From positions 1 to 48,353 of the forward strand of contig MGBT01000116.1 in NCBI GenBank assembly GCA_001788395.1: 48,353 bases of DNA. Direction: 5' to 3'. Origin of the DNA: Candidatus Rokubacteria bacterium GWA2_70_23. GTDB taxonomy: Bacteria; Methylomirabilota; Methylomirabilia; Rokubacteriales; CSP1-6. A model generated the notes under the pieces. That model saw only the letters and a program-made list of their open reading frames with translations. It made no database searches and was not told where the DNA came from. Positions 8,498-16,304 of the stretch are shown here, piece after piece. Positions within the stretch are counted from its first letter, which is position 1, and each line of letters starts with the position of its first letter. The translations under genes and the position numbers were made by a program.

Positions 8498-8986
8498 ATG
8501 AGAGCAAGAGTCCTCGTGATCGGTGTGCTCCTGGTCGGCGGGGCCGCCGCCATGGCGGTGGCGCAGGGATCCCCGCGGTGGGTGGAGCGAACCAAGGCCG
8601 ATGTCCGGACCGGGCGCGGCTCTTTCTATGAGATCGTCGACACGGTGCTCAAGGGGGAGAAGGTCGACGTCCTGGGCAGCGAGGCGCGCTGGCAACAGGT
8701 TCAGACGCCCCGGGGCCGGAAGGGCTGGGTCTTCGAGGCCGCGCTGTCGGCCAAGGCCGTGGAGCCGGGGGCGTCCGACTTCCTCAAGCTGGCGCCGAGC
8801 GATGCCTCGACCTCCGCGACGGCGGCCTCGGCGGGGGCCAAGGGTGTCTATGCCCAGGTCTACGCCCGTGAGCGCGGCTATGACTACGGCGTGGTGACCT
8901 TCATCGAGTCCAGCCAGCCCCCGGCGTCCGAGATCGAGGAGTTCGTCCGCGACGGCGGTCTTGTCCTCCCCGGAGGCGGGCGATGA
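8498..8986 (+). CDS. Secreted SH3b-domain protein
   Basis: This 162-residue protein has a clear signal peptide (VLVIGVLLVGGAAAMAVAQG). A bacterial SH3 domain follows at about residues 28-85 (ADVRTGRGSFYEIVDTV, then GWVFEAALS), a fold that usually binds cell-wall or protein ligands in the periplasm. The C-terminal 70 residues are not recognised. It lies between the cyclase and the M48 peptidase, overlapping the peptidase by 4 nt (ATGA), so the three genes are probably one envelope-stress or envelope-maintenance operon. Confidence 0.8.
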   Translation: MRARVLVIGVLLVGGAAAMAVAQGSPRWVERTKADVRTGRGSFYEIVDTVLKGEKVDVLGSEARWQQVQTPRGRKGWVFEAALSAKAVEPGASDFLKLAPSDASTSATAASAGAKGVYAQVYARERGYDYGVVTFIESSQPPASEIEEFVRDGGLVLPGGGR

Positions 8987-10194
8987 GGGCCGGGGCGCGC
9001 ATCGCGGCGCTCGCGCTGGCCGCCGGCCTCGCCACCGGTTGCGAGACCGTGGCCGGCATCGCCGAGAACGTGCAGATCGGGCTCCCGGGCGGCGCCGGGA
9101 GAGCCTTCGAGGCAGCGCGCCTGACCGCGGTCGCGGCGCCCAAGATCGCGGGAGCCCTCGCCGATATCGAGGAGGGGCAGGAGATCGAGCTGGGCCGGGC
9201 GGTCACCGCCGCCGTGGGCAAGCGTTACCCGGTGCGGCGGGATGCGGCGCTCATGCGCTACGTCGCCCTCGTGGGGCAGGCCGTGGCGCTCCACTCCGAG
9301 CGGCCGGACATCCAGTACTACTTCGCGGTGCTCGACACCGAGGAGGTCAACGCCTTCGCCACCCCCGGGGGCTTCGTGTTCATCACGCGCGGCGCACTCC
9401 GCCTCATCCGCGACGAGGCCGTGCTGGCCGGCGTCCTCGGCCACGAGATCGCCCACATCGCGCTCTACCACGGCGTCAAGGCCATCAAGGCGGAGAAGCA
9501 GAAGGACCTGGCCATGTTCGCCGTGCGCGAGGGCGTCGCCCACACCAGGGCTGCCGCCTTCCGGGGCGCCATCTCCTCCACCGCCGATTTCTTCACTGAG
9601 ACCGTCATCCTCAAGGGCTATAGCCGCGAGCAGGAGGCCGAGGCCGACCGCGCCGGCGCCCGGTACGCGGCGCGCGCGGGCTACGACCCCGCCGGCCTGC
9701 GCGACTTCCTCACCGGCCTCATCGATCGCGGCGGCAGCGAGTCGGGCCTCCAGACCTTCTTCTCCACCCACCCGGGCGCCCGGGAGCGGCGGGACGAGCA
9801 GGACACGCTGCTCCAGAAGGAGGCCGGTGGGGGCCGGCGCAATCCTGAGCGCTTCGAGGCCGCGATGCGCCCCCGCACGGGGGAAGCGCGACCGGCGCGC
9901 GAGGTCTCGACGCCCCCTCCGGCCTCCGACCCCTACGCTCCGCGGGGGGCCCCGATTCCCCCGCCCCCGAACCCACAGCCTCAGGCTGCGCTCCTCGTGG
10001 CCGCGGACGTCCCGCGCGCGATCGAGTCCGCTGGGCGCTACGTCAGCCGCCGCATCCACTTCGACGCCGGCAGTGACCGCCTCCGTCCGGAATCGCTCGG
10101 CGAGCTGCGCCTGATCGCCGAGGGGCTGTCCGCGAACCCCACCCTGCGCCTCCGGATCGAGGGTCACACCGACTCGACGGGCGACGCGGAGTGA
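8983..10194 (+). CDS. M48-family metallopeptidase lipoprotein with a truncated OmpA domain
   Basis: The 403-residue protein starts with a lipoprotein signal (LATGC). An M48 zinc peptidase domain carries GHEIAHIAL (the HExxH site, about residue 153) and the third-ligand region REQEAEADRAGARYA. A Pro-rich linker leads into an OmpA-like peptidoglycan-binding domain (IHFDAGSDRLRP, then IEGHTDSTGDAE). That domain stops at a TGA (10192-10194) where OmpA domains normally continue YNxxLSxRRA. The bases directly after the TGA, in the same frame, read DIRLSVRRA, so the stop appears to be a nonsense change or small rearrangement in a once-longer gene. The peptidase should function; wall anchoring is doubtful. 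Confidence 0.88.
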   Translation: MRAGARIAALALAAGLATGCETVAGIAENVQIGLPGGAGRAFEAARLTAVAAPKIAGALADIEEGQEIELGRAVTAAVGKRYPVRRDAALMRYVALVGQAVALHSERPDIQYYFAVLDTEEVNAFATPGGFVFITRGALRLIRDEAVLAGVLGHEIAHIALYHGVKAIKAEKQKDLAMFAVREGVAHTRAAAFRGAISSTADFFTETVILKGYSREQEAEADRAGARYAARAGYDPAGLRDFLTGLIDRGGSESGLQTFFSTHPGARERRDEQDTLLQKEAGGGRRNPERFEAAMRPRTGEARPAREVSTPPPASDPYAPRGAPIPPPPNPQPQAALLVAADVPRAIESAGRYVSRRIHFDAGSDRLRPESLGELRLIAEGLSANPTLRLRIEGHTDSTGDAE

Positions 10195-10319
10195 GATATC
10201 AGGCTCTCGGTGCGCCGCGCCCGAGGACAACGACCACTGTGCCATCGGCTCCTGATCCCTGCGCCCTCGGGGCGGGGGAGCCCCAGGAGGGCCGTGTCCG
10301 CACGCGGCGCCCCGTCCGA

Positions 10320-10433
10320 ATGCGGGTCTACCGGTCCCTCGGCTGGGTCCCGGCCGGCGCGATCCCGGGCTACGCGCGGAGCGCGGACGGGTCGCTGGAC
10401 GCGTCGGCCTTCTACTACCGCCTCCTCGACTAG
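10320..10433 (+). pseudogene. C-terminal fragment of a GNAT acetyltransferase
   Basis: The last 37 codons before the TAG at 10431-10433 read VYRSLGWVPAGAIPGYARS and then DGSLDASAFYYRLL. This matches the usual C-terminal beta-strand end of GNAT N-acetyltransferases (Y-x-x-L-G-W ... IPGYA). No acetyl-CoA-binding loop is found upstream; instead the sequence runs into the broken OmpA tail. It is a 3' relic created by a deletion or rearrangement. Confidence 0.65.
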
Positions 10434-10495
10434 CCGGCCGCTGAAAACGGCCTGCGAGCTGTTTCCGCGTCCTCCCGGCCGCCGTTGCGCCGGCG

Positions 10496-10954
10496 TTAGC
10501 GGACGGGGCGGCTGGCGGCAACCTCCGGCGGCACCTGGAAGAGGTAGTGGCGCAGGTACTCGAGCTCCTCGCCCTTGTCGGCCAGGTCCACCCGCATGAG
10601 GTCGCGGATGGAGAGCATGGACAGGAGCCTGCCCTCGCTGACCACGGGGAGGTGGCGGATGTTGGCCTGGTCCATCTTGCGCATGGCCGACTGGTAGTCC
10701 TCGTCCGCGTCGCCCACCACGAGCTCGGTGGTCATGACCTCCCCGACGGGGGTGCGCGCCGGGTCGAGGCCGCGCTCCACCACGCGGCGGACCACGTCGC
10801 GCTCAGAGAACACGCCGGTCAGCCTGTCGCCGTCGAGGACGACGACGATGCCCACGTTGTGCTCGGTCATGGCGCGCACGGCCTCCGAAACCGTGGCGCT
10901 CTTCTGGACGATGAAGAGGAACGAAGGGCGCATGATGTCGCGCAGCGTCTTCAT
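10496..10954 (-). CDS. CBS-pair domain protein
   Basis: The frame is open upstream, but ATG 10954 is preceded by GGGAGGTG on this strand and begins the recognisable domain, giving 152 residues. Two CBS motifs are seen: TVSEAVRAMTEHNVGIVVVL with LTGVFSERDVVRRVVERG, and DYQSAMRKMDQANIRHLPVV with LSMLSIRDLM. Stand-alone CBS pairs bind adenine nucleotides and usually regulate partner proteins. No partner is obvious here, since its neighbours are gene fragments. It converges with the GNAT relic; a short GC stem (GGCCG...CGGCC, about 10436-10452) lies between them. Confidence 0.9.
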   Translation of the reverse strand: MKTLRDIMRPSFLFIVQKSATVSEAVRAMTEHNVGIVVVLDGDRLTGVFSERDVVRRVVERGLDPARTPVGEVMTTELVVGDADEDYQSAMRKMDQANIRHLPVVSEGRLLSMLSIRDLMRVDLADKGEELEYLRHYLFQVPPEVAASRPVR

Positions 10955-11105
10955 GGCGGCACCTCCCTCGAAGGCAATTCGCCCCGGGCCCGGGAACCGA
11001 CTGGGTTCCCTGACGCTACTCCTTGGGACAGCGGAGCGCAACCGTGGTGCGGCCGCCGGCGGCGTGGGGGAGACTGCCCCGCATGCGCGCGTGGGTGCTG
11101 TCGCG

Positions 11106-11378
11106 TCTCGGCCAAACGTAGCGCCGTCCATCATCATCGTGGCGAGCCTGCAGTTCTCCCAGTTCATCGTGGCCGAGGCGGCCATCTCCTTCCTGGGCTT
11201 CGGGGTGCAGCCGCCCACGCCCGCGTGGGGCAGCATGCTCTCGGAGAGCCGCGACTTCCTCTACGTGGCGTGGTGGCTCGCGGCCTTTCCCGGGGCGGCG
11301 CTGGCGCTGACGGCGCCCGGGATCAATCTCGTGGGCGACTGGCTGCGCGACATCCTGGACCCCAAGTTCCGGGTCTGA
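11106..11378 (+). pseudogene. C-terminal fragment of a DppC/OppC-type ABC permease
   Basis: From about 11106 the frame reads RPNVAPSIIIVASLQFSQFI, then AEAAISFLGFGVQPPTPAWG and GINLVGDWLRDILDPKFRV before the TGA. These are the last two membrane segments and the signature C-terminus of dipeptide/oligopeptide-type permeases. The normal protein is about 280-300 residues; roughly two thirds is missing at the 5' side. A fragment of a matching solute-binding protein lies about 0.9 kb further on, so a peptide/nickel-type ABC operon was probably destroyed here. Confidence 0.75.
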
Positions 11379-11388
11379 CCGCCGTGCG

Positions 11389-11841
11389 TCAGCCGGCCGG
11401 CCGCCACAGGGAGAATCCGGCCACGACGAAGTCGCCGTCGAAGCCGATGGCCGTGGGGCAGGCCGTCGCCTCCATCACGGCGAAGCTCACCGCGTCGGTG
11501 TAGCTGATCCGCTGATCGGGCAGACGGTCCAGCCACGCGAGCGCGGCCCGGTGATGGGCGGCCGTGGCGAACTCGATGGTGAGGAGCGTACTGGCCTCCA
11601 GCCGATCGAGGACGCGGCGGGCGGCCTGCGGGCCTGCCCGGAAGAGGAGGAGGCGATGAGTCTCGGCCAGGACGAGGTTGGTCGTGATGAGCCGCCGGCG
11701 CTGGGCCGCGGCCGCTTCGAATCGCTCGTGGGCCTCGGCATGGTGCTGGTCTCGCGCGCTGACCAGCGCGATCCAGCCGCTGCTATCGACGAACAGGCGG
11801 CCGGCGGCGGCGGACCCGGTACGGCGATGCCTTCTCGGCAA
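11389..11841 (-). CDS. PIN-domain toxin (VapC-type ribonuclease)
   Basis: A 150-residue PIN nuclease with the expected acidic residues: D19 in FVDSSGWIAL, E60 in LAETHRLL, D116 in YTDAVSFAVM and D135/D137 in GFDGDF. VapC toxins cleave tRNA or rRNA when the partner antitoxin is lost. The ATG lies within the antitoxin gene, giving a 59-nt overlap in another frame; no later start gives an intact first strand. It is paired with the ribbon-helix-helix gene just upstream. Confidence 0.82.
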   Translation of the reverse strand: MPRRHRRTGSAAAGRLFVDSSGWIALVSARDQHHAEAHERFEAAAAQRRRLITTNLVLAETHRLLLFRAGPQAARRVLDRLEASTLLTIEFATAAHHRAALAWLDRLPDQRISYTDAVSFAVMEATACPTAIGFDGDFVVAGFSLWRPAG

Positions 11842-12064
11842 CGAAGGTCTCCTCGAGGTAACGATCCACCTGCTCGCTCACGTCCGGAGGCAGGCCGTCG
11901 ATCATCCCGCTGGCGTGGAGGAGAGGTTCGTCCTGCCGCGGGCGGGTGAGCGCGCGCACCGCGACGCGGACGGCCTGCGACTTGGTCCAACCGCGAGCCC
12001 GGGCCCACCGCTCGAGCCGCTCGAGGTCGGCCTCGTCCAGATAGACCTGTAGTGGCCGTGCCAT
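11783..12064 (-). CDS. Ribbon-helix-helix antitoxin
   Basis: This 93-residue protein begins RPLQVYLDEADLERLERWAR, followed by GWTKSQAVRVAVRAL. That is a ribbon-helix-helix fold (beta strand, two helices) of the CopG/VapB class that binds DNA as a dimer and neutralises the toxin with its C-terminal half. The downstream PIN toxin overlaps it. Direct repeats around its promoter suggest it represses its own operon. Confidence 0.78.
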   Translation of the reverse strand: MARPLQVYLDEADLERLERWARARGWTKSQAVRVAVRALTRPRQDEPLLHASGMIDGLPPDVSEQVDRYLEETFVAEKASPYRVRRRRPPVRR

Positions 12065-12072
12065 GATCTCGG

Positions 12073-12112
12073 AGGCTACCGACTCATGACGTCTTTGTCA
12101 ATCGACTCATGA
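12073..12112 (-). promoter_or_regulatory. Promoter and likely operator of the RHH/PIN toxin-antitoxin operon
   Basis: On the minus strand a perfect TTGACA (12101-12096) and TAGCCT (12078-12073) are separated by 17 nt. The plus-strand decamer CGACTCATGA occurs at 12080-12089 and again at 12103-12112, one copy inside the spacer and one just upstream of the -35. This fits autoregulation by the ribbon-helix-helix antitoxin. Confidence 0.55.
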
Positions 12113-12151
12113 TTGGCTCGTGGGCGATCGCCCCGGTGTAAGATCCCCCCC

Positions 12152-12247
12152 GTGACCTCGGGAACCGACATCGCCATCAGACCGCGCCGCCCCGAGGATG
12201 ATCCGCTACGTGACGCAGGCTGCCGGGGCGAGACGCTTGGGCCTTGA
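12152..12247 (+). pseudogene. Possible N-terminal scrap of a GNAT acetyltransferase
   Basis: GTG 12152 opens a 31-codon frame starting VTSGTDIAIRPRRPEDDP, which looks like the first strand and helix of a GNAT acetyltransferase, then ends at TGA 12245-12247. TAAGAT at 12138-12143 could be its -10 element. The frame breaks off where the solute-binding-protein fragment begins in a different frame, so this is probably a deletion junction. The match is short and tentative. Confidence 0.35.
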
Positions 12248-13364
12248 ACACGCACACACCCTGACGGTGCGCTTCATCACCGAGAAGCCCTGCCCGGGCC
12301 TCATCGACCGGATGGCGGCCACGGACTTCCTGCCGATGCCCCCCAAGATGCTGAAGGAGCAGGGCGTCCAGGCGCTGATCGCCAGGCCCACCGGCACCGG
12401 GCCCTTCAAGTTCGTCCAGTGGGTGCGCGACGAGCGGCTGGTCCTCGAGCGGAACCCCGACTACTGGCAAGGCGCGCCCGACCTGAACCGCGTCACCTTC
12501 CGCTTCATCCCCGAGTTCAGCGCGCGGCTGGCGGCACTCCTGGCGGGCGAGATCGACATCATGAAGGACGTGCCGCCCCACGCCGTGGACCTCGTGGACA
12601 GGAGCGGCAAGGCCCGGGTGCGCGCCACCGTGTCCTCGCGCATCAACTACCTGGCCCTCGTGAACCTCAAGCCCGGCCCCATGCAGGACCTCCGGGTACG
12701 CAGGGCGATCCACCACGCCGTCAACGTGGACGAGCTGATCCAGCAGGTGCTCAAGGGCCGGGCCACCAGGATGTGCGGGTCGCTCTCGCCGCTGAACGTG
12801 GACTACTCCCCCACGGGGGAATGCCTCAAGCACGACCCGGCCCGAGCCCAGGGGCTCCTGAAGGAGGCGGGGATCGACCCCACCAAGCTCCAGCTCACGC
12901 TGGACACGCCCTCGGGCCGCTACCCGCTCGACAAGGACATCTCGCTGGCCATCGCCTCCCAGCTCGGCCGCATCGGCATCAAGGTCAACGTCGTGGTGAA
13001 CGAGTGGGGCACCCATCTCGACAAGATCAAGAACCGGACGACGGGCGACATGTTCTTCCTCGGCTGGGGACCCGCGCTGGACGCCCAGGGCACCATCGAG
13101 CAGCTCTTCCAGGGCACCCCGACCTACTCCTCCTATGGCGGGAACAAGGCGCTGGAGGCCAAGATCACCCAGGCCGTGACGGTCGTGGATCCGAAGAAGC
13201 GGCTCGAGGCGTGGGCGGAGATCCAGCAGATGGTGCACGATGAGGTCCCGTGGGTCTTTCTCTGGCAGCAGCACGACATCTACGGCGTCGCCGGCTGGAT
13301 CGAGTGGAGCCCGCGCGCCGACGAGAAGGTCTGGATGTTCGAGGCGAAGGTGGTGCCCCGCTAG
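12198..13364 (+). pseudogene. 5'-truncated extracellular solute-binding protein, family 5
   Basis: Homology starts at about 12255 (HTLTVRFITEKPCPGLIDRM) and runs to the stop. It includes GTGPFKFVQWVRDERLVLER, NPDYWQGAPDLN and YLALVNLKPGPMQDLRVRRA, all typical of peptide/nickel-binding family 5 proteins. The normal protein is about 500 residues with a signal peptide; here the signal peptide and roughly the first 140 residues are absent. Without export the product could not serve an ABC importer. The first codons (from ATG 12198) are unrelated filler. It precedes the amidohydrolase gene by 34 nt. Confidence 0.75.
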
Positions 13365-13398
13365 CCGGCGCTGGTGAGACTGACACATGGAGGCCCGC

Positions 13399-14637
13399 AT
13401 GGGTGCCATCACCGTACTGACCGACGCGTTCCTGATCGACTGCACCGGCAAGGAACCCGTGGACGGCGCCGCCGTCGTCATCGAGGGCGAGCGGATCAAG
13501 GACGTGATTCGCTCCGGCAAGGTCGGCCCCCTCAAGGGGCGCGTCGAGACACTCTCCCTCAAGGGCCGCACCCTCATGCCCGGGCTCACCGACGCCCACG
13601 TCCACGTCTGCGCGGTGGAGGGCAACATCTCCGAGCAGCACCGCAACAACCCGCCGAGCCTCATCGCCGCCAAGACCCTCCGCCGCATCGAGCAGGCGCT
13701 CATGCAGGGGTTCACCACGGTGCGGGATGCCGGCGGCGCTGACTACGGATTTCGCGAGGCCGTGGCCAGCGGCCTCTTCCCGGGCCCGCGCATGCTCGTG
13801 TCCGGGAACACGCTCTCCCAGACCGGCGGCCACGGCGACCGGCGGCGCCGCTCGGAGTGGATCGAGCCCGTGGAGTGCTGCCTGGGCATGGTCCACGCCA
13901 TCGCCGACGGGCCGGACGAGGTGCGCAAGGCCGCGCGCGAGCAGCTGCGGCACGACGTGGACCAGATCAAGATCATGGCCTCGGGCGGCGCCATGTCCCC
14001 CTCCGACGAGCTGGACACCACGCAGTACACCGTGGAAGAGATGCGCGCCGCCGTCGAGGAGGCGCGCGCGGTGGGCAAGTACGTCCTCGCCCACGCCTAC
14101 TCGGGCGCGGCCATCCGCAACGCGCTGGCCGCCGGCGTCCGCTCGATCGAGCACGGCAACCTGCTCGACGAGGCCGGCGCCCGCGAGATCCAGAAGGCGG
14201 GCGCCTATCTCGTCCCGACGATGGTCACCTACGAGGCCATCTGGCGCGAAGGCAAGGGCTATGGGATCGGCGAGCACCAGCTCACCAAGATCAACATGGC
14301 CCGCGAGAAGAGCGTCGAGGGACTCACCCACGCCTACCGCGCCGGCTGCAAGATCGGCTCGGGCTCCGATCTCCTCGGCGACATGCAGGCCCACCGGGCG
14401 ACGGAGCTCGAGCTCAAGGGCCAGGTCATGACACCCATGGAGGTGCTGCTCTCCGCCACGCGCGTGAACGCCGAGATCTTCCGGATGGAGCGCGAGATCG
14501 GCAGCGTCGAGCCCGGCAAGTACGCCGACCTCATCGCCGTCAAGGGCAACCCGCTCACGAACCTGCGCGTCTTCCAGAACGCGGAGAACCTCCACCTGAT
14601 CATGAAGGGCGGGCACCTCTACAAGCGCGCGCTGTAG
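13399..14637 (+). CDS. Amidohydrolase family protein (imidazolonepropionase/prolidase-like)
   Basis: ATG 13399 is chosen because GGAGG at 13389-13393 lies 6 nt upstream; an earlier in-frame ATG at 13387 overlaps that site. The product has 412 residues. Metal-binding features are complete: GLTDAHVHV near residue 65, the bridging-lysine strand DQIKIMASGG, AHAYSG, IEHGN and the GSGSDLLGD aspartate. The closing beta-sandwich (GSVEPGKYADLIAVKGNPL) is present. It should hydrolyse an amide or imide bond, perhaps in a peptide or cyclic substrate. The adjacent peptide-transporter debris suggests such a substrate. A second, broken copy lies at 16305-16618. Confidence 0.88.
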   Translation: MGAITVLTDAFLIDCTGKEPVDGAAVVIEGERIKDVIRSGKVGPLKGRVETLSLKGRTLMPGLTDAHVHVCAVEGNISEQHRNNPPSLIAAKTLRRIEQALMQGFTTVRDAGGADYGFREAVASGLFPGPRMLVSGNTLSQTGGHGDRRRRSEWIEPVECCLGMVHAIADGPDEVRKAAREQLRHDVDQIKIMASGGAMSPSDELDTTQYTVEEMRAAVEEARAVGKYVLAHAYSGAAIRNALAAGVRSIEHGNLLDEAGAREIQKAGAYLVPTMVTYEAIWREGKGYGIGEHQLTKINMAREKSVEGLTHAYRAGCKIGSGSDLLGDMQAHRATELELKGQVMTPMEVLLSATRVNAEIFRMEREIGSVEPGKYADLIAVKGNPLTNLRVFQNAENLHLIMKGGHLYKRAL

Positions 14638-14763
14638 CCCCCTGGCATGTCCGTCAGGGCCGGGCCAGTGGTGTATCGATGAGGTGCACGGAGGTATGGG
14701 TCAGCAGGCCGCGGAAGGTCAGGGGACGCCCCACGCGCGCGGTCGCGAACGCGGGGTGTCCTG

Positions 14764-14970
14764 GCATTCGGCGTGGTCATGGGATAGATGAGACAGGCCG
14801 CGTCGCGTGTCACTGGCCGCGGGCGCCCGGTCTCCAGACACCCCAGGGGTCTCGACGGAGGCCGCCTGCCCCGGACGGGCGACCAGGGTCAGGGCACCGG
14901 CGAGCTTGCCGGTGTCGATGCACCGCTCTAGATGGGCGCCGATGCGCTCCAGGCGCGGCGCATTTCGTCG
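14764..14970 (-). pseudogene. Remnant of a serine beta-lactamase/esterase-like N-terminus
   Basis: On the minus strand one frame reads RLERIGAHLERCIDTGKLAG, then ALTLVARPGQ. After a frame change, DAACLIYPMTTPNA follows. Class C beta-lactamase-like hydrolases have this order, with the active-site motif written FRIYSMTKPI. Here the catalytic S-x-x-K reads P-M-T-T, and the reading frame is broken. The gene stops right after this region. The rest of the 14638-15003 interval shows nothing else. Confidence 0.5.
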
Positions 14971-15003
14971 AAGAGGGTCGCTGGGTCCTGAAACGCCAGT
15001 GGC

Positions 15004-15399
15004 CTAGGCCGGGGATCCCGCCCGGAATCTCACCACCGACAGGCCGGCGATGGCGCGGTAGTGCCGAACGTTGGCGGTGGCCAACCCGACGCTGGCTTCG
15101 AGGGCCGTGGCCGCGATCAGCGCGTCGACCACGCGCAGGCCAGCTCCCAGGGCATGGAGCTCGAGGAGTCGGATGGCACGCCGCGAGATAGCCTCGTCGG
15201 GATGGATGACGGCTGCCAGGTTCTCGGACACGAAAACCGCCATGTCACGCGCTTCGCGCTGGTCACGGCAGCCCTGCAGCAACTCCATCACGGTGAGAGC
15301 CGATACCGCACGTTCGGGGAAGGGTATCCTGGCCAGGAAACGGCGGGCGGCGTCATCACCGCGGAAGTACCAGACGAGGATGTCGGTGTCGACGATCAC
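15004..15399 (-). CDS. PIN-domain toxin (VapC)
   Basis: GTG 15399 overlaps the antitoxin stop as GTGA and starts the protein directly at IVDTDILVWYFRG, the standard VapC beginning; an upstream ATG at 15435 is possible but adds an unusual leader. The 131-residue product has the acidic PIN residues D4, E39 (VMELLQG) and D92 (RVVDALIAATAL). It is the only complete toxin copy in the duplicated segment and should act as a ribonuclease restrained by the Phd-type antitoxin. Confidence 0.85.
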   Translation of the reverse strand: MIVDTDILVWYFRGDDAARRFLARIPFPERAVSALTVMELLQGCRDQREARDMAVFVSENLAAVIHPDEAISRRAIRLLELHALGAGLRVVDALIAATALEASVGLATANVRHYRAIAGLSVVRFRAGSPA

Positions 15400-15638
15400 C
15401 TCGCGAACCGCGGCATGCGTCGGCTGTCCAGCCACCGCGTCACGTCACGCATGTCCCTGCGCCGTCGCCACATGCCGAAGGCGATGGGCTTCAGCTCCTT
15501 GTGGGCGATCCGATCCAGGGGCGAAAGGACGGCGATCCGCTTCCCGCGGTACGTGATGATGACCTCCTGGCCCCGGCTGACTGTGTCGAGCAGCGCCGAC
15601 GTCTTCTGCCTGAGATCCTTTGCCGTAGCGATGCGCAT
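15396..15638 (-). CDS. Phd/YefM-type antitoxin, copy A
   Basis: The 80-residue protein begins MRIATAKDLRQKTSALLDTV, followed by GQEVIITYRGKRIAVLSPL, the compact Phd DNA-binding fold. Its C-terminal tail (MRDVTRWLDSRR) would wrap the toxin. GGAGG lies 6-7 nt before the ATG, and TATACT (plus strand 15670-15675) is a plausible -10 element. The stop overlaps the toxin GTG. It is identical to copy B at 16010-16252. Confidence 0.88.
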   Translation of the reverse strand: MRIATAKDLRQKTSALLDTVSRGQEVIITYRGKRIAVLSPLDRIAHKELKPIAFGMWRRRRDMRDVTRWLDSRRMPRFAR

Positions 15639-15686
15639 TCTGCGCCTCCAGGCGGAATGTCTACTTGGGAGTATACACCTGGCCGT

Positions 15687-15784
15687 GGGCTCGCCCACGC
15701 CTACCGCGCCGGCTGCAAGATCGGCTCGGGCTCCGATCTCCTCGGCGACATGCAGGCCCACCGGGCGACGGAGCTCGAGCTCAA
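15687..15784 (+). pseudogene. 98-bp amidohydrolase fragment at the duplication junction
   Basis: The bases encode AHAYRAGCKIGSGSDLLGDM and the following residues up to ELELK, identical to the same part of the intact amidohydrolase (about 14328-14422). The fragment ends abruptly in vapC sequence at 15785. It is part of repeat copy A and reads opposite to the toxin-antitoxin genes. Confidence 0.8.
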
Positions 15785-16013
15785 GGATGGCACGCCGCGA
15801 GATAGCCTCGTCGGGATGGATGACGGCTGCCAGGTTCTCGGACACGAAAACCGCCATGTCACGCGCTTCGCGCTGGTCACGGCAGCCCTGCAGCAACTCC
15901 ATCACGGTGAGAGCCGATACCGCACGTTCGGGGAAGGGTATCCTGGCCAGGAAACGGCGGGCGGCGTCATCACCGCGGAAGTACCAGACGAGGATGTCGG
16001 TGTCGACGATCAC
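15785..16013 (-). pseudogene. VapC toxin copy B, cut after 76 codons
   Basis: It begins with the same GTG (16013) as the intact toxin but runs into antisense amidohydrolase DNA after ISRRAI, losing the third catalytic aspartate (D92). Oddly, the frame stays open through the amidohydrolase piece and into antitoxin copy A, so a 217-codon chimera (16049 to 15396 if read from the upstream ATG) has no stop codon. That chimera would lack nuclease activity. Confidence 0.8.
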
Positions 16014-16252
16014 CTCGCGAACCGCGGCATGCGTCGGCTGTCCAGCCACCGCGTCACGTCACGCATGTCCCTGCGCCGTCGCCACATGCCGAAGGCGATG
16101 GGCTTCAGCTCCTTGTGGGCGATCCGATCCAGGGGCGAAAGGACGGCGATCCGCTTCCCGCGGTACGTGATGATGACCTCCTGGCCCCGGCTGACTGTGT
16201 CGAGCAGCGCCGACGTCTTCTGCCTGAGATCCTTTGCCGTAGCGATGCGCAT
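16010..16252 (-). CDS. Phd/YefM-type antitoxin, copy B
   Basis: The 80-residue sequence, ribosome-binding site and promoter are identical to copy A. It has only a truncated toxin downstream, so it would act as an orphan antitoxin, adding dosage to the intact pair. Confidence 0.82.
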   Translation of the reverse strand: MRIATAKDLRQKTSALLDTVSRGQEVIITYRGKRIAVLSPLDRIAHKELKPIAFGMWRRRRDMRDVTRWLDSRRMPRFAR

Positions 16253-16304
16253 TCTGCGCCTCCAGGCGGAATGTCTACTTGGGAGTATACACCTGGCCGT
16301 GGGC

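Larger units (their letters stand above)
15171..15786. repeat. 616-bp direct tandem repeat, copy A
   Basis: Bases 15171-15786 match 15785-16400 at an offset of 614 with no difference I can see. The unit holds the 5' three-fifths of the vapC toxin, the whole antitoxin gene, its promoter and a 98-bp piece of amidohydrolase coding sequence. Confidence 0.9.

Noticed and set aside
10320-12247. Reading the two GNAT-like pieces (10320-10433 and 12152-12247) as one split gene
   Set aside because: The C-terminal piece lies upstream of the N-terminal one and the central acetyl-CoA-binding motif is in neither, so a single interrupted gene cannot explain them; the N-terminal match is weak.
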